Assembly (NCBI GenBank): GCA_009839325.1
Contig: VXPW01000064.1
Coordinates: 1 to 64,000 of the forward strand
Direction: 5' to 3'
Origin: Rhodospirillales bacterium
GTDB taxonomy: Bacteria; Pseudomonadota; Alphaproteobacteria; TMED109
Length of the DNA: 64,000 nucleotides
Of the stretch, positions 16,780 through 26,224 are shown one piece after another. Within the stretch, counting starts at the first letter, position 1; each line of letters opens with the position of its first letter. The notes beneath the pieces are model-generated. The model saw only the letters and a program-made list of their open reading frames with translations. It did not search any database and had not been told where the DNA came from. Made by a program: the position numbers and the translations under genes.

Positions 16780-18000
16780 GTGCTGACAACTGCGCATCGC
16801 TTCCTGCGGCTCACCGCCTTGCTGGGTGTCGCCCTGGCATGCCTGTCCAGCCCGCCTTCCGTGCTCGCCCAGGACTTCAGCCAGCTGGAAGCGCAGCTGG
16901 CTCAGCATCCGGCGCTCGAGGCCATGCGTCATCAGTCGGCGGGATTTCGTGAGCGGGCCGCGACCGCCGATGCCCTGCCCGACCCCGTCCTCTCGTTCGG
17001 GATTCTCAATTTCCCGCTTCTCGACCCGTCGTTTTCGCGCTACCTGCCGACCAGCAAGGCCGTGGGTGTCCGCCAGATGATCCCGAATCGCGCTCGCCGC
17101 GATGCGCGGGCGGCCCAGGCCAGCCAAAGCGCCCAGCGGAACGATGCCGCAATCGACCAGCGGTTCGCCGAGCTCCGCGCGGACCTGATCGTCGCGCTGG
17201 TCGACCAGCAACGGGTCAAGACTTTGCGGACGCTCCTTCTAGCGAGGGATTCGAAGTACGACGAACTCGCACAAATCGTCGAAACGGAGATCGACGCCGG
17301 ACGACCGGCCCTGTTCCGCCTCGCTGAAATCGATGTCGAGCGCGCCGACGTTGCCCGTGGCCTGGCCGACCTCGAAGCGGAGGCAGACCAGATTCGGGCC
17401 CAGATGGTGGAACTTGTCGGCACGGCTTCCGATACCCCACCCCCACCACTGTCGCCACAAGCCTGGTCCGGCGAGGCCTCCGCGTTGCACGCGGTTCGGG
17501 TGGCACGAGCCGGCGTGGCCGTGGCCGAAGCCGGGATCCATCAGGCTGAAGCGGCCTGGAAGCCGGACTGGGGAGTCCAACTTACGTACCAGCAGCGCGA
17601 TGGTCAGGGCGACGATTGGGTAAGCGCCACTGCGACGTTCACGATCCCCTTCTGGGCAGATCGCTCGCAGGCACCAGCCCTGCGCGAGGCTGAAGCGAAG
17701 CGGGAGGCGGCCCGCAGCCACGTCATGGCTGTAGCCCGCCAAGCATCGGCCCGACATCAGGCTTGGGAGGCAACCCGCGCGGCCGCCGAATCCGGCATCG
17801 CGATTCTCGAGCAGAAGATCGCGGCCATTCGCGATCAAATCGCGGCCCGCCTGACCGTTTACGAAAGCGGAGCGGGTGATTACTCGCCTATTCTCGACGG
17901 CGAAGTCGCCGTACTGGGACTGCAGGGCCAGATTGCGGGCGAACAGGCCCGGCGCGACCGTGCCACTGCCCGCATGAACGCCCTTCTGGCTGGACCGTGA
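16780..18000 (+). CDS. Outer-membrane efflux factor of a Cus-type copper pump (TolC/CusC-like)
   Basis: Outer-membrane channel of the tripartite copper/silver exporter. About 406 residues with long heptad-like alpha-helical barrels, for example ADVARGLADLEAEADQIRAQ and EAEAKREAARSHVMAVARQ, typical of OEP-family proteins. I take GTG 16780, which yields a clean signal peptide (LTTAHRFLRLTALLGVALACL, cleavage near VLAQD). ATG 16714 in the same frame would add 22 residues of unlikely sequence; earlier codons overlap csoR. Its stop overlaps the GTG of cusB (GTGA). CusC proper is a lipoprotein; no lipobox Cys directly precedes the mature part here. Confidence 0.82.
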   Translation: MLTTAHRFLRLTALLGVALACLSSPPSVLAQDFSQLEAQLAQHPALEAMRHQSAGFRERAATADALPDPVLSFGILNFPLLDPSFSRYLPTSKAVGVRQMIPNRARRDARAAQASQSAQRNDAAIDQRFAELRADLIVALVDQQRVKTLRTLLLARDSKYDELAQIVETEIDAGRPALFRLAEIDVERADVARGLADLEAEADQIRAQMVELVGTASDTPPPPLSPQAWSGEASALHAVRVARAGVAVAEAGIHQAEAAWKPDWGVQLTYQQRDGQGDDWVSATATFTIPFWADRSQAPALREAEAKREAARSHVMAVARQASARHQAWEATRAAAESGIAILEQKIAAIRDQIAARLTVYESGAGDYSPILDGEVAVLGLQGQIAGEQARRDRATARMNALLAGP

Positions 18001-19784
18001 AACAGGCGGTGGTCCAGGCCGGACTGGGGCTTCTTCTGGCCCTGGTCGTGCTCGGATATCTCCTCTACGACCGGGGCTACGTCCCGGAAAGCGTGCTCGC
18101 TCTTCCCCAAGCCGACCATGCCGTCGCGGCGCTCGGGGTCGCTGCCGATGACGGGCCGCAGCAGTTCACCTGCCCGATGCACCCGCATTACATCGCGACC
18201 GATCCCGACGGCACGTGCCCGATCTGCGGAATGGATCTTGTGCCCGTGCAGGGGCAAGCGGCGGCGGCTGAAGGCGACGGCGTAATTTCCGTGGCCCCGG
18301 AAATGGTCCAGACCATGGGGGTCCGGACCGCGCCGGCCGAACACGCCCCGTTCGCGCGGTTGGTGCGGGCCTTCGGCAACGTCGACACCGACGAGCGGCT
18401 GGAGACCGTGTCCGCGTCGCGGCTCGAGGGGTGGATCGAGGACCTGACCGTGCGCGCCGAAGGTGACTCGGTCCGTGTCGGAGAATTGCTCTACCGCGTC
18501 TACAGTCCGGAACTGATTGCCGCCCAGAAGGACTATCTTGCCTCGCTGCAGATCGGAAACGAGAACCGCATCGCCGCGGTTCGCCAGCGGCTTCGCTCGG
18601 TAGGCATGCAGCCGGCCGCTATCGAACGCCTGACCGAGACACGCGAGGTCATCGAGCGTGTGCCAGTGTACGCCGAGGCTACGGGGACGGTCAGCCGGCT
18701 CGATGTCCGCGAAGGCGACTACGTGAAACCGGGGACGCCGGTCCTGCGCTTGCAGTCCTACGCGGACGTCTGGGTCATTGCGTCGATCCCGGAGGCCGAA
18801 CTCTCGTCGATCGAACACGGGCTGGCAGTGTTCCTCAGTTTCCCCAGCGCGCCCCAAGCTCCGGCCGAGGGCCGGGTGGACTACATCTATCCGACCATCG
18901 ATCCCCACACCCGCACCGCCGATGTGCGCATCGTCGTGGACAACTCGGCGGGCCACCTGCGTCCCGGAGCCTACGCCGACGTCCGCTTTCTGCTCGACGC
19001 CGGTAAAGTCCGTCTGTCCGTCCCAAGTGAAGCGATCCTGCGCGACAGCCGGGGCGCCCACGTCATCGTCTCACTCGGCGGTGGCCGTTTCGCTGGCCGG
19101 GCCGTGGACACCGGCCAGTCCGCCAACGGGCGGACGGCGGTCCTTACCGGTCTCGCTACGGGGGAGGAGGTCGTCACCAGCGGCCAGTTCATGCTCGATT
19201 CCGAAGTCAGCCTCAGGGGCGGACTCGCGCGCTTGGAGGCACCGCCAGCCATGCTTGCCGGGCCGGATACGCCGCTGTCCGAGCTCCCGGTCGACGCCAC
19301 GACGCTCGCCGAAATCGATCATCTTGTCGACATGGCGCTGTATTTCCACGAGGCGTTGGTCGACGACTACCGGATCGACCCGTATTTCGTCGATCCGGCC
19401 CTCCAGATCAGCGATTCTCTCAAGGTCCGTTTCGGCAACACGCGCCTGGTACCGATCATCGAGAACGCCCAAGCCGCCCTGCATGCAGCCAAGGAATCGA
19501 TGGCCGGCCAGGCGCTTGCCAGCGATCTCGCATCGCTCATGGCCGCGCTGGAGAGCTGGCTCCTGGAGGGGGCGCCCGCGCACTACGACACGCTTGGGCT
19601 CCGTCTTTACCTTGAGGACGAAACCGGCCGCTTGTGGCTACAGCTGGGGGACCCACCCGCCAATCCGTACGGCGCCAACCCGGCGACCATCGTTGAATGG
19701 CCCGACCTGATGGCCGGCATGGAGGAAGTCGCGGTGAGCACGGAACGCGCGCCCGTCAATCCGCATGCCGGTCACGGGCGCTGA
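17997..19784 (+). CDS. cusB: Copper efflux membrane-fusion protein with N-terminal metal-binding domain
   Basis: Periplasmic adaptor linking CusA to the outer-membrane factor, 595 residues, longer than E. coli CusB (about 400). Order: a single membrane anchor (residues 7-25), a heavy-metal-binding motif FTCPMHPHYI...CPICGMDLVPV (about 57-84), then barrel-sandwich and hairpin regions (APFARLVRAFGNVDTDERL, VYAEATGTVSRLDVREGDYV). The beta-barrel part follows (YIYPTIDPHTRTADVRI), and then about 160 extra residues. The extra C-terminus ends WLQLGDPPANPYG, resembling the W-Q...NPYG end of DUF3347 domains found with such pumps. GTG 17997 overlaps the upstream stop. Confidence 0.88.
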   Translation: MKQAVVQAGLGLLLALVVLGYLLYDRGYVPESVLALPQADHAVAALGVAADDGPQQFTCPMHPHYIATDPDGTCPICGMDLVPVQGQAAAAEGDGVISVAPEMVQTMGVRTAPAEHAPFARLVRAFGNVDTDERLETVSASRLEGWIEDLTVRAEGDSVRVGELLYRVYSPELIAAQKDYLASLQIGNENRIAAVRQRLRSVGMQPAAIERLTETREVIERVPVYAEATGTVSRLDVREGDYVKPGTPVLRLQSYADVWVIASIPEAELSSIEHGLAVFLSFPSAPQAPAEGRVDYIYPTIDPHTRTADVRIVVDNSAGHLRPGAYADVRFLLDAGKVRLSVPSEAILRDSRGAHVIVSLGGGRFAGRAVDTGQSANGRTAVLTGLATGEEVVTSGQFMLDSEVSLRGGLARLEAPPAMLAGPDTPLSELPVDATTLAEIDHLVDMALYFHEALVDDYRIDPYFVDPALQISDSLKVRFGNTRLVPIIENAQAALHAAKESMAGQALASDLASLMAALESWLLEGAPAHYDTLGLRLYLEDETGRLWLQLGDPPANPYGANPATIVEWPDLMAGMEEVAVSTERAPVNPHAGHGR

Positions 19785-19795
19785 CAGAGACGACC

Positions 19796-22700
19796 GTGGA
19801 AGGTCACGACCGCCTGACCGGCCGTGATCCGTCCCGTTCGGCCGTGGCCCGGCTGATCGCCTGGTCGATCGAAAACCCCGTCATCGTGCTGATGTTGGCC
19901 AGCGCGCTCGGGGCCGCCGGGTGGCTGGCCATGCAGCGGACGCCGCTCGACGCGATTCCGGACCTCACCGACACCCAAGTCATCATCCGCACAGATTTTC
20001 CTGGCCAGTCGCCGCAGATCGTCGAGGACCTGGTGACGTATCCACTGTCCACCAATCTCCTCGGCCTGCCGCGGACCAAGGACGTGCGCGGTTCTTCCAT
20101 GTTCGGCACCAGCTTCGTCTACGTGATCTTCGAGGACGACGTCGATCTCTACTGGGGCCGGGCCCGGGTGGTCGAGGCCCTCTCGCGGCTGGGGTCCGAG
20201 CTGCCCCCCGGGGCCACGCCGCAGATCGGCCCCGATGCAACCGGCGTCGGGTGGATCTTCCAGTACGCGCTGGTCGACCGAAGCGGCCGAACCGACCTCG
20301 CCGAATTGCGGTCATTGCAGGATTGGTTCCTGAAGCTGGAGCTCGCCGGCGTTGAAGGTGTGGCAGAGGTCGCGTCGGTCGGCGGGTTCGTGCGCGAGTA
20401 TCAGGTTCTGATCGACCCTAACCAGCTCCGCGCCCACGACATCTCCATCCGCCGCATCGTGGCGGCCGTTCGGGCAGCTTCCAGCGAAGTCGGCGGCCGG
20501 GTGCTCGAGCAAGGTGAAAGCGAGTTCGTCATTCGATCCTCGGGTTACGTGAAGGACCGTTTCGATCTCGAACAGGTGGTCATCCACGCGGAAGACGGCA
20601 CGCCCGTGACGCTTGCCGACATTGCCCGCATCGTGGAGGGACCGGCGCTTCGCCGCGGCATCGTCGAACTGGACGGCGAAGGTGAGACGGTGGCCGGGAT
20701 CGTGATCATGCGGGACGGCGAGAACGCCCTCGACGTGATCAATCGTGTCAAGGCGAAGCTCGCCGAACTCGAGCGCGGCCTTCCCGACGGCGTGGACATC
20801 GTCACCGTCTATGACCGGGCGCCGCTGATTTCCGGCGCAGTGGAGTACCTGGAACGCAAACTACTGGAGGAAGGCCTTGCGGTCGCCATCGTGATCGTCG
20901 TCTTCCTCCTGCACTTGCGTGCCGCCTTCGTCGTCATCATCACGCTCCCGCTGGGCGTGCTGGGCGCGTTTCTAATCATGTCCGCGCAGGGTGTGACGGC
21001 AAACATCATGTCGCTCGGCGGTATCGCGATCGCCATCGGCGCCATGGTGGACGCTTCCATCGTGATGGTGGAGAACTTCAGCCGAAGGCTCGGGGAGCTG
21101 GGTCCCCGGCCGGCTCCTGAACAACGCCGCCGGGTACTGATTCACGCAGCGCAGGAAGTCGGGCCGGCGCTGTTCTTCTCGTTGCTCATCATCACGGTGT
21201 CGTTCCTGCCGGTATTTGCGCTCACCGGCGAGAGCTACCGCCTGTTCTCTCCGCTCGCCTACACCAAGACGTATGCAATGGCGTTCGCCGCCATCCTGTC
21301 GGTCACGCTCGTGCCGGTACTGATGCACTGGCTGCTCCGCGGCCGGATGGTCCCGGCGCAGTGGAACCCCCTCAACCGGATCCTGGTGTGGCTCTACCGG
21401 CCCCTGCTCTACGTGGCGCTCAAGTTGCGGTGGCTCACCGTGCTGGTCGCCCTGGCGCTCACGGCGAGCGTGATCGTGCCGCTGAGCAAGCTGGGATCGG
21501 AATTCATGCCCGCCCTCTACGAGGGGGAGCTCCTCTACATGCCGACCACCCTGCCCGGCGTGTCGTCGACCAAGATGCGGGAGATCCTGGGCCAGACCAA
21601 CCGCGTCATCGCCACGGTGCCCGAGGTTGAGAGCGTCTTTGGCAAAGCCGGTCGCGCCGACACTGCCACCGACCCGGCACCCCTCACCATGATCGAGACC
21701 TGGATTCGCCTCAGACCGGAAGCGTCCTGGCGGCCCGGGATGACGGCGGACGGGATCATTGAGGATCTGAATTCGCGCCTGCAGATGCCAGGTCTCGTCA
21801 ACTCCTGGGGCTACCCGATCAAGATTCGCATGGACATGGTCTCGACGGGGGTACGCACCCCCATCGGGATCAAGATCACGGGCGACGATCTCGAGACCAT
21901 CGAGCGCATTGCGCGCGAGGTCGAAGCCGTCGTCGCGACCATCCCGGGGACGCGCTCGGCCTTCGCCGACCGAGTGCTCGGCGGCAAGTACCTGGAGATC
22001 ACGCCCGATCGATCGGAGCTTGCCCGGCGCAACATCGACATCGGCACGTTCCAGTCGGTGATCCAGACGGCGCTCGGCGGCATGAAGCTCGCGGAAAGCG
22101 TCGAGGGGCGCGAGCGTTACGACATCATGCTGCGGTACGATCGGGCGTTCCGCGAGACCCCCGAAGACCTCGAGGACATTCTGGTCCCCACACCGTCCGG
22201 CGCGCACATCCCGCTCGGGGAACTCGCGTCGGTCACCTTCACCGAGGGACCGCCGATGATTCGTTCGGAAAACGCCCGGCTCACCGGCTGGGTGTTCGTC
22301 GATATCGCCGGCCGTGACCTCGGCGGCTACGTCGCAGAGGCGCGTCAGGCCGTCGCACAGTCGGTCGACCTTCCCCCGGGGTACGCCGTCGGTTGGTCGG
22401 GGCAGTACGAGCAGCTCGAAGCGGCGAACGAGCGGCTGAACATCGCGATTCCGTCTGCCGTTGCCCTCATCTTCCTGCTCCTGATGCTGCACTTCGGCCG
22501 GCTCGACCGAATCCTCATGATCATGCTGTCGCTGCCCTTCGCCCTGATCGGCGGGTTATGGGCCGTGTGGCTGGCCGGTTACAACCTGTCGGTGGCCGTC
22601 GCGGTGGGTTTCATCGCGCTGGGCGGCATTGCCGTGGAAACCGCGGTCGTCATGCTGCTCTACATTGATCAATGGGTGCGGGCGGACAAACCAAGCACGA

Positions 22701-23005
22701 AGGAAGAGCTGTTCCTCGCCATCCGCCTGGGTGCCGCCCTGCGGGTGCGCCCGCTCCTCATGACGGTCATCACCGTGCTGGCGGGGCTGGCGCCAATTTT
22801 TCTCACGGACGGCCTGGGGTCGGACGTGATGCGGCGAATCGCGCTGCCGATGGTCGGCGGCACCATTTCCACCATCGTACTGACCCTGTTCGTCATTCCC
22901 GCGATCTACTACCTGTGGGTTGAGCGATCGCTGCCGGCGCACCCGCAGGCCGCCGCCGGGGACTTCGATGCACTCCCCGCCAAACCGCAAGGAGACACCG
23001 CATGA
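19796..23005 (+). CDS. cusA: Copper/silver RND efflux transporter CusA
   Basis: Inner-membrane heavy-metal RND pump, about 1069 residues. Family marks: the N-terminal helix IAWSIENPVIVLML, porter-domain PLDAIPDLTDTQVII, the transmembrane proton-relay helix GAMVDASIVMVENFSRR (about residue 420), and SEFMPALYEGELLYMPTTLPG. Later come IRMDMVSTGVRTPIGIK, with Met positions corresponding to the copper relay of CusA, and the second permease half LIFLLLMLHFGRLDRILMIM. The frame opens at 19697 inside cusB; GTG 19796, 11 bases after cusB, is the likely start, with a weak ribosome site. Overlaps cusF by 4 bases (ATGA). Confidence 0.93.
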   Translation: MEGHDRLTGRDPSRSAVARLIAWSIENPVIVLMLASALGAAGWLAMQRTPLDAIPDLTDTQVIIRTDFPGQSPQIVEDLVTYPLSTNLLGLPRTKDVRGSSMFGTSFVYVIFEDDVDLYWGRARVVEALSRLGSELPPGATPQIGPDATGVGWIFQYALVDRSGRTDLAELRSLQDWFLKLELAGVEGVAEVASVGGFVREYQVLIDPNQLRAHDISIRRIVAAVRAASSEVGGRVLEQGESEFVIRSSGYVKDRFDLEQVVIHAEDGTPVTLADIARIVEGPALRRGIVELDGEGETVAGIVIMRDGENALDVINRVKAKLAELERGLPDGVDIVTVYDRAPLISGAVEYLERKLLEEGLAVAIVIVVFLLHLRAAFVVIITLPLGVLGAFLIMSAQGVTANIMSLGGIAIAIGAMVDASIVMVENFSRRLGELGPRPAPEQRRRVLIHAAQEVGPALFFSLLIITVSFLPVFALTGESYRLFSPLAYTKTYAMAFAAILSVTLVPVLMHWLLRGRMVPAQWNPLNRILVWLYRPLLYVALKLRWLTVLVALALTASVIVPLSKLGSEFMPALYEGELLYMPTTLPGVSSTKMREILGQTNRVIATVPEVESVFGKAGRADTATDPAPLTMIETWIRLRPEASWRPGMTADGIIEDLNSRLQMPGLVNSWGYPIKIRMDMVSTGVRTPIGIKITGDDLETIERIAREVEAVVATIPGTRSAFADRVLGGKYLEITPDRSELARRNIDIGTFQSVIQTALGGMKLAESVEGRERYDIMLRYDRAFRETPEDLEDILVPTPSGAHIPLGELASVTFTEGPPMIRSENARLTGWVFVDIAGRDLGGYVAEARQAVAQSVDLPPGYAVGWSGQYEQLEAANERLNIAIPSAVALIFLLLMLHFGRLDRILMIMLSLPFALIGGLWAVWLAGYNLSVAVAVGFIALGGIAVETAVVMLLYIDQWVRADKPSTKEELFLAIRLGAALRVRPLLMTVITVLAGLAPIFLTDGLGSDVMRRIALPMVGGTISTIVLTLFVIPAIYYLWVERSLPAHPQAAAGDFDALPAKPQGDTA

Positions 23006-23457
23006 CCCGACTACTGACGATCCTTTCCGTGCTCGCCTTCGTAGCAGGGACCACTTCCCCCCATCAGTTGGCTCGCGCCCAGGAAGGGTCTGCCCAGAGC
23101 GGGGCCGCCGGCCCGGAGACGCTCTACCTCCTCGCGGACAGCCATGAAGCCGGGCATGCTGACCACGGGAGCGGTGCCGCGGACAGCCGTATCGCGCACG
23201 GCACGGGCGTCATACAGGCGATCGATTCGGAGAACCGATCGTTGACGATTGATCACGAGCCCATCGACGAGATCGGCATGGGCGCCATGACCATGGGCTT
23301 CGGTGTGGTGGGGGCCGTCGACCTGTCCGGGCTCTCCGAGGGCGACTCCGTCGCTTTCCGGCTCAAGCGTGGTCGGGACAATTCCTACCGCGTCACCGCG
23401 ATCTGCAACCGCGACACCCACGGCCCTGACTGCCTGGCAGGGGGCTCCGATGACTAG
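23002..23457 (+). CDS. cusF: Periplasmic copper chaperone, CusF-like, with Met at the Trp position
   Basis: 151-residue exported protein (signal peptide to about residue 25, QLARAQ). The C-terminal 75 residues form the small CusF barrel: HGTGVIQAIDSENRSLTIDHEPI, then IGMGAMTMGFGV. In E. coli CusF, Cu(I) is held by His36, Met47 and Met49 and capped by Trp44. Here the His (DHEPI) and both Met (AMTM) are kept, but the Trp position reads Met (GMGAM). A His-containing linker (SHEAGHADHGSG) precedes the domain. Two Cys near the C-terminus (ICNRD, PDCLAG) are unusual for CusF. ATG 23002 overlaps the cusA stop. Confidence 0.82.
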   Translation: MTRLLTILSVLAFVAGTTSPHQLARAQEGSAQSGAAGPETLYLLADSHEAGHADHGSGAADSRIAHGTGVIQAIDSENRSLTIDHEPIDEIGMGAMTMGFGVVGAVDLSGLSEGDSVAFRLKRGRDNSYRVTAICNRDTHGPDCLAGGSDD

Positions 23458-23941
23458 TGCCCCAGCCGCCGCCCGCGCCCAGACGCGACGGGGCGTTACG
23501 TGGTTCATGTCGCCTCTCGAAACGACATCATGCCGGAGGGCCGGGCGCGCCTTGACGTCCGTCCGTTCGCTCGTGGCGGCCGTTGCTCTGGCGGCGGTAC
23601 CGGCCACCGCCGAGTCGCTGGTCGAGCACAGCAACATCGTGGCCGGGGATGTGCTGGACACGGCTCCCGCCGCCTTTGAAATCCGCTTCACCCAAGGCGT
23701 GATTCTCGATGAGGCGAGCCTTCAAACGGATTCCGGTGGCATCTTGGAACTCACGGTTCCCACACCCGCGACAGCGCGGCCGGCGTTCGCGATCCCCCTG
23801 CCAGAATTACGCGACGGGGACTACGTGATCAGCTGGCGGATTACGATACCCGGAGATCGCGTCAGGAATGGTCAAGTCGATTTCATCGTGGTGGGGTATC
23901 ACGATCATTCCGAGCATGACCATTCCGACCATTTCCACTGA
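23450..23941 (+). CDS. CopC-like periplasmic protein with His-rich tail, Cu(II) motif lost
   Basis: Exported CopC-fold protein. ATG 23450 overlaps the cusF stop; ATG 23507 (MSPLETTS) gives a more typical signal peptide, VRSLVAAVALAAVPATA. The CopC barrel is seen in APAAFEIRFTQGVILDEASL and LRDGDYVISWRITIPGDRV. In classical CopC the loop reads S-x-DGH-x-V-x-G, supplying Asp and His to Cu(II); here it is TIPGDRVRNG, so both ligands are absent. A terminal tail, YHDHSEHDHSDHFH, adds six histidines. It is the last gene of the copper operon and probably buffers periplasmic copper; the function is inferred from fold and place. Confidence 0.72.
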   Translation: MTSAPAAARAQTRRGVTWFMSPLETTSCRRAGRALTSVRSLVAAVALAAVPATAESLVEHSNIVAGDVLDTAPAAFEIRFTQGVILDEASLQTDSGGILELTVPTPATARPAFAIPLPELRDGDYVISWRITIPGDRVRNGQVDFIVVGYHDHSEHDHSDHFH

Positions 23942-24084
23942 CCGTCCAGCGGGGCCTTCGTGATCAGCCGCGCCGCGCCCGCGTTGAGACCGGTGGGCCG
24001 CATGCAGGCGGCTCACGCCCGATCCGGGATGTCGGCTTCCTGCCAACCGCGCGCACCTGATCCCCGTTCCCGGCCGATACCCAC

Positions 24085-24873
24085 CTAATAGGCGTACCGC
24101 AGGGATACCCGAATACCGTGGCCCTGTAGCCTGGCTCTTGTCGGCGCCAGATCCAGCACCAGCGGCTCCCTGCTTCCGTCCCGCCAGATCACTCTGCCTT
24201 CCCCACTTCCAGTGTCGAGATCCCCCGCCTCCGTGTACCGCCAGGCCACGTCCAGGCTCACCGCGTCGCCCAACGGAACGGCCATTCCCGCCGTTAACAT
24301 CCACACCCTGCCGGCCCAGGCATCGCCCGGCACCACGGTCGTCGTTTTCGGGAATGTCTGCAGCATTTGCCGCAACTCGTTCCGACCGACGCCGAAGCCG
24401 GCCCCGATAAACGGCCGGGCGGACGGAGAATTCCCCACCGCAACGGGCGGCAAGTCCAGATAGGCGGACACCAAGCCTGTCCACGACGAGATCTCCGCCT
24501 CTACCGACTGCATGCGGCCGGGTGCAAGGAAATTGGCGGTTCCCCGGAACGTGTGGCGCGGTCGATAGTCGACTGAGAGTTCCAGCCGTGCCATGGAGGT
24601 CACGGGCCGACCCCATCCCACTTCGAATGCCGCGGTTCTGCCGAAGCCGCCCACCGTGCTGAGCACGTCTCCGTTCTTGCCGAGGCCACATCCGTAGAGC
24701 GCGGCGGGGGACTCACTCCGGCAATCGGTATCCAAGAACCTCGTGTCGGAAAGCCGGTCCAGACCGGCCCCAATCCGGAAATACGCACCGTTGTCCGCCG
24801 CCGCCGCCGGCATGCCTGCCACCAGGAACACGATGGCGACTGCGGCAACGCCAGCTTCCGCGTGCTTCGTCAT
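24085..24873 (-). CDS. Outer-membrane beta-barrel protein, unknown function
   Basis: 262 residues with a signal peptide (VAAVAIVFLVAGMPAAAA). Alternating strands suit an 8-stranded barrel: ARLELSVDYRPRHTF, SWTGLVSAYLDLP, PFIGAGFGVGRNEL, VSLDVAWRYTEAG, and a final strand GIRVSLRYAY ending in an aromatic, as outer-membrane proteins do. Two Cys (TDCRSES, YGCGLG) near the N-terminus could form a disulfide in an extracellular loop. It belongs with opacity/OmpW-like porins in general shape; I cannot assign a subfamily. Convergent with the copper operon, 143 bases away. Confidence 0.7.
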   Translation of the reverse strand: MTKHAEAGVAAVAIVFLVAGMPAAAADNGAYFRIGAGLDRLSDTRFLDTDCRSESPAALYGCGLGKNGDVLSTVGGFGRTAAFEVGWGRPVTSMARLELSVDYRPRHTFRGTANFLAPGRMQSVEAEISSWTGLVSAYLDLPPVAVGNSPSARPFIGAGFGVGRNELRQMLQTFPKTTTVVPGDAWAGRVWMLTAGMAVPLGDAVSLDVAWRYTEAGDLDTGSGEGRVIWRDGSREPLVLDLAPTRARLQGHGIRVSLRYAY

Positions 24874-25079
24874 GGCGAGATGCAGGCTGGAGCCATCGAC
24901 ACCCGATGCTCAGCCCGGACGGCCGCCGATCGAACCGGGGAAGGATCCCCGGGGACGGTTCTTGCCGAACTGCGGCGCACGGTGGCCGACCGCGGCCACC
25001 GCCAAGCTCCCGTCGGACCGTGCCGCGGTCTGCGCGAAGCAAGGGATCCGGGACGGGCAGCCAAGGCTCAGGACGGCTG

Positions 25080-26054
25080 TCAAAACCAGTTCGCTTTGTC
25101 GACGACGTTGCGCAGTTCGCGGCCCTCGCTGAAGCGCCGACAGTTGTCGAAGAACACTTCGGTTCTCCGTTGGTTCAGGTATGGGCCCGCTGCCGCGACA
25201 TGCGGCGTGATGACCATACCGGGAGCATTCCACAGCGGATGGCCCATGGGCAGCGGCTCGATCTGGAACACATCCAGGGCGGCGCCGGCCAGCGCACCGG
25301 AACGCAGGGCCGCGTTCAGGTCGTCGAGCTCGGCCGTGGCCCCGCGGCCGATGTTGATGAAGAACGCGGTGGACTTCATCCGCGCGAACCTGGCGGCGTT
25401 GAACAGCCCCTGCGTATCCGGGGTCTCGGGCACCGTCACGATGACGAAGTCGGCAGTGGGAAGCACCTCGTCGAGCGCTTCCGGTCCGACGAGCCGGCCA
25501 ACGCCTTCGGGGGCGACGGTCGCCCTCGGGTCGACCCCAGTGACCGCCATCCCGAACGCGGTGCACAATCGCGCCACCTCGGCGCCAATCGCGCCGACGC
25601 CGACAACCAGGGCTGTCGCTTCCGGGAGGTGGACGGTAGGCACGTCCGGCCGCCAGCGCCGGTCGCGCTGCATGGTCGCGTACGAGGGAAGCCCGCGCGC
25701 AAACGCCAGGACGAACGCGAGGACGTGCGCTCCGATGTGGTCGCTGAAAATCCCGCGCATGTTGGTCACGACCACGTCGCTCTCCACCAGCGCCCGGTGG
25801 TAGAAGCTTGGCCGCGGTCCGGCCAACGGCGACTGGACCCATCGAAGCTTCCGCGCCTTGGCGAAAGCGTCCGGATCGACCTTCCCGTAGATTGCGTCCA
25901 CCTGCCCGATCACGTCGGAGGCTTCCTCGGTGCTGTCCGACAGATGGGTCTTCAGGCCAGGGATCTCCGCCTGCAACTGTTCCGGCCACCCGCGCACCAT
26001 ATCGACCGATGCGGGCGTTTCGAGATTCGTCAGTACGAGCAGTCGGAATCCCAT
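25080..26054 (-). CDS. D-2-hydroxyacid dehydrogenase (NAD-dependent)
   Basis: D-isomer-specific 2-hydroxyacid dehydrogenase, 324 residues. The NAD-binding motif is [14 protein letters not shown] (about 148-161). Catalytic residues lie in [14 protein letters not shown] (Arg), [11 protein letters not shown] (Glu) and VITPHVAA (His, about 290). The frame runs to 26171, but ATG 26054 follows GGGGGAG by 4 bases and begins at the substrate-binding domain ([12 protein letters not shown]); ATG 26066 is less likely. Substrate is not clear; glyoxylate/hydroxypyruvate reductase-like and phosphoglycerate dehydrogenase-like members share these motifs. Divergent from glnS. Confidence 0.85.
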   Translation of the reverse strand: MGFRLLVLTNLETPASVDMVRGWPEQLQAEIPGLKTHLSDSTEEASDVIGQVDAIYGKVDPDAFAKARKLRWVQSPLAGPRPSFYHRALVESDVVVTNMRGIFSDHIGAHVLAFVLAFARGLPSYATMQRDRRWRPDVPTVHLPEATALVVGVGAIGAEVARLCTAFGMAVTGVDPRATVAPEGVGRLVGPEALDEVLPTADFVIVTVPETPDTQGLFNAARFARMKSTAFFINIGRGATAELDDLNAALRSGALAGAALDVFQIEPLPMGHPLWNAPGMVITPHVAAAGPYLNQRRTEVFFDNCRRFSEGRELRNVVDKANWF

Positions 26055-26224
26055 TGTCTCCCCCATCTGCCCGCGCACGCGACCAGCCCCGCCGTTCGTG
26101 GCGTAATCCTGGTTGCGGCGAATTCGTTGCCCAGTATCGAAGCGAGCACCCACGCTTGGCCATTCGGGCAAAATCTGGCAGACAGGCCGACTGCGCAGGT
26201 TGGCCGAGCCCGGAGAGTACCGCC

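Noticed and set aside
20972-22492. 506-codon open frame on the minus strand inside cusA
   Set aside because: It is fully antisense to a clear RND pump and shows no domain pattern.
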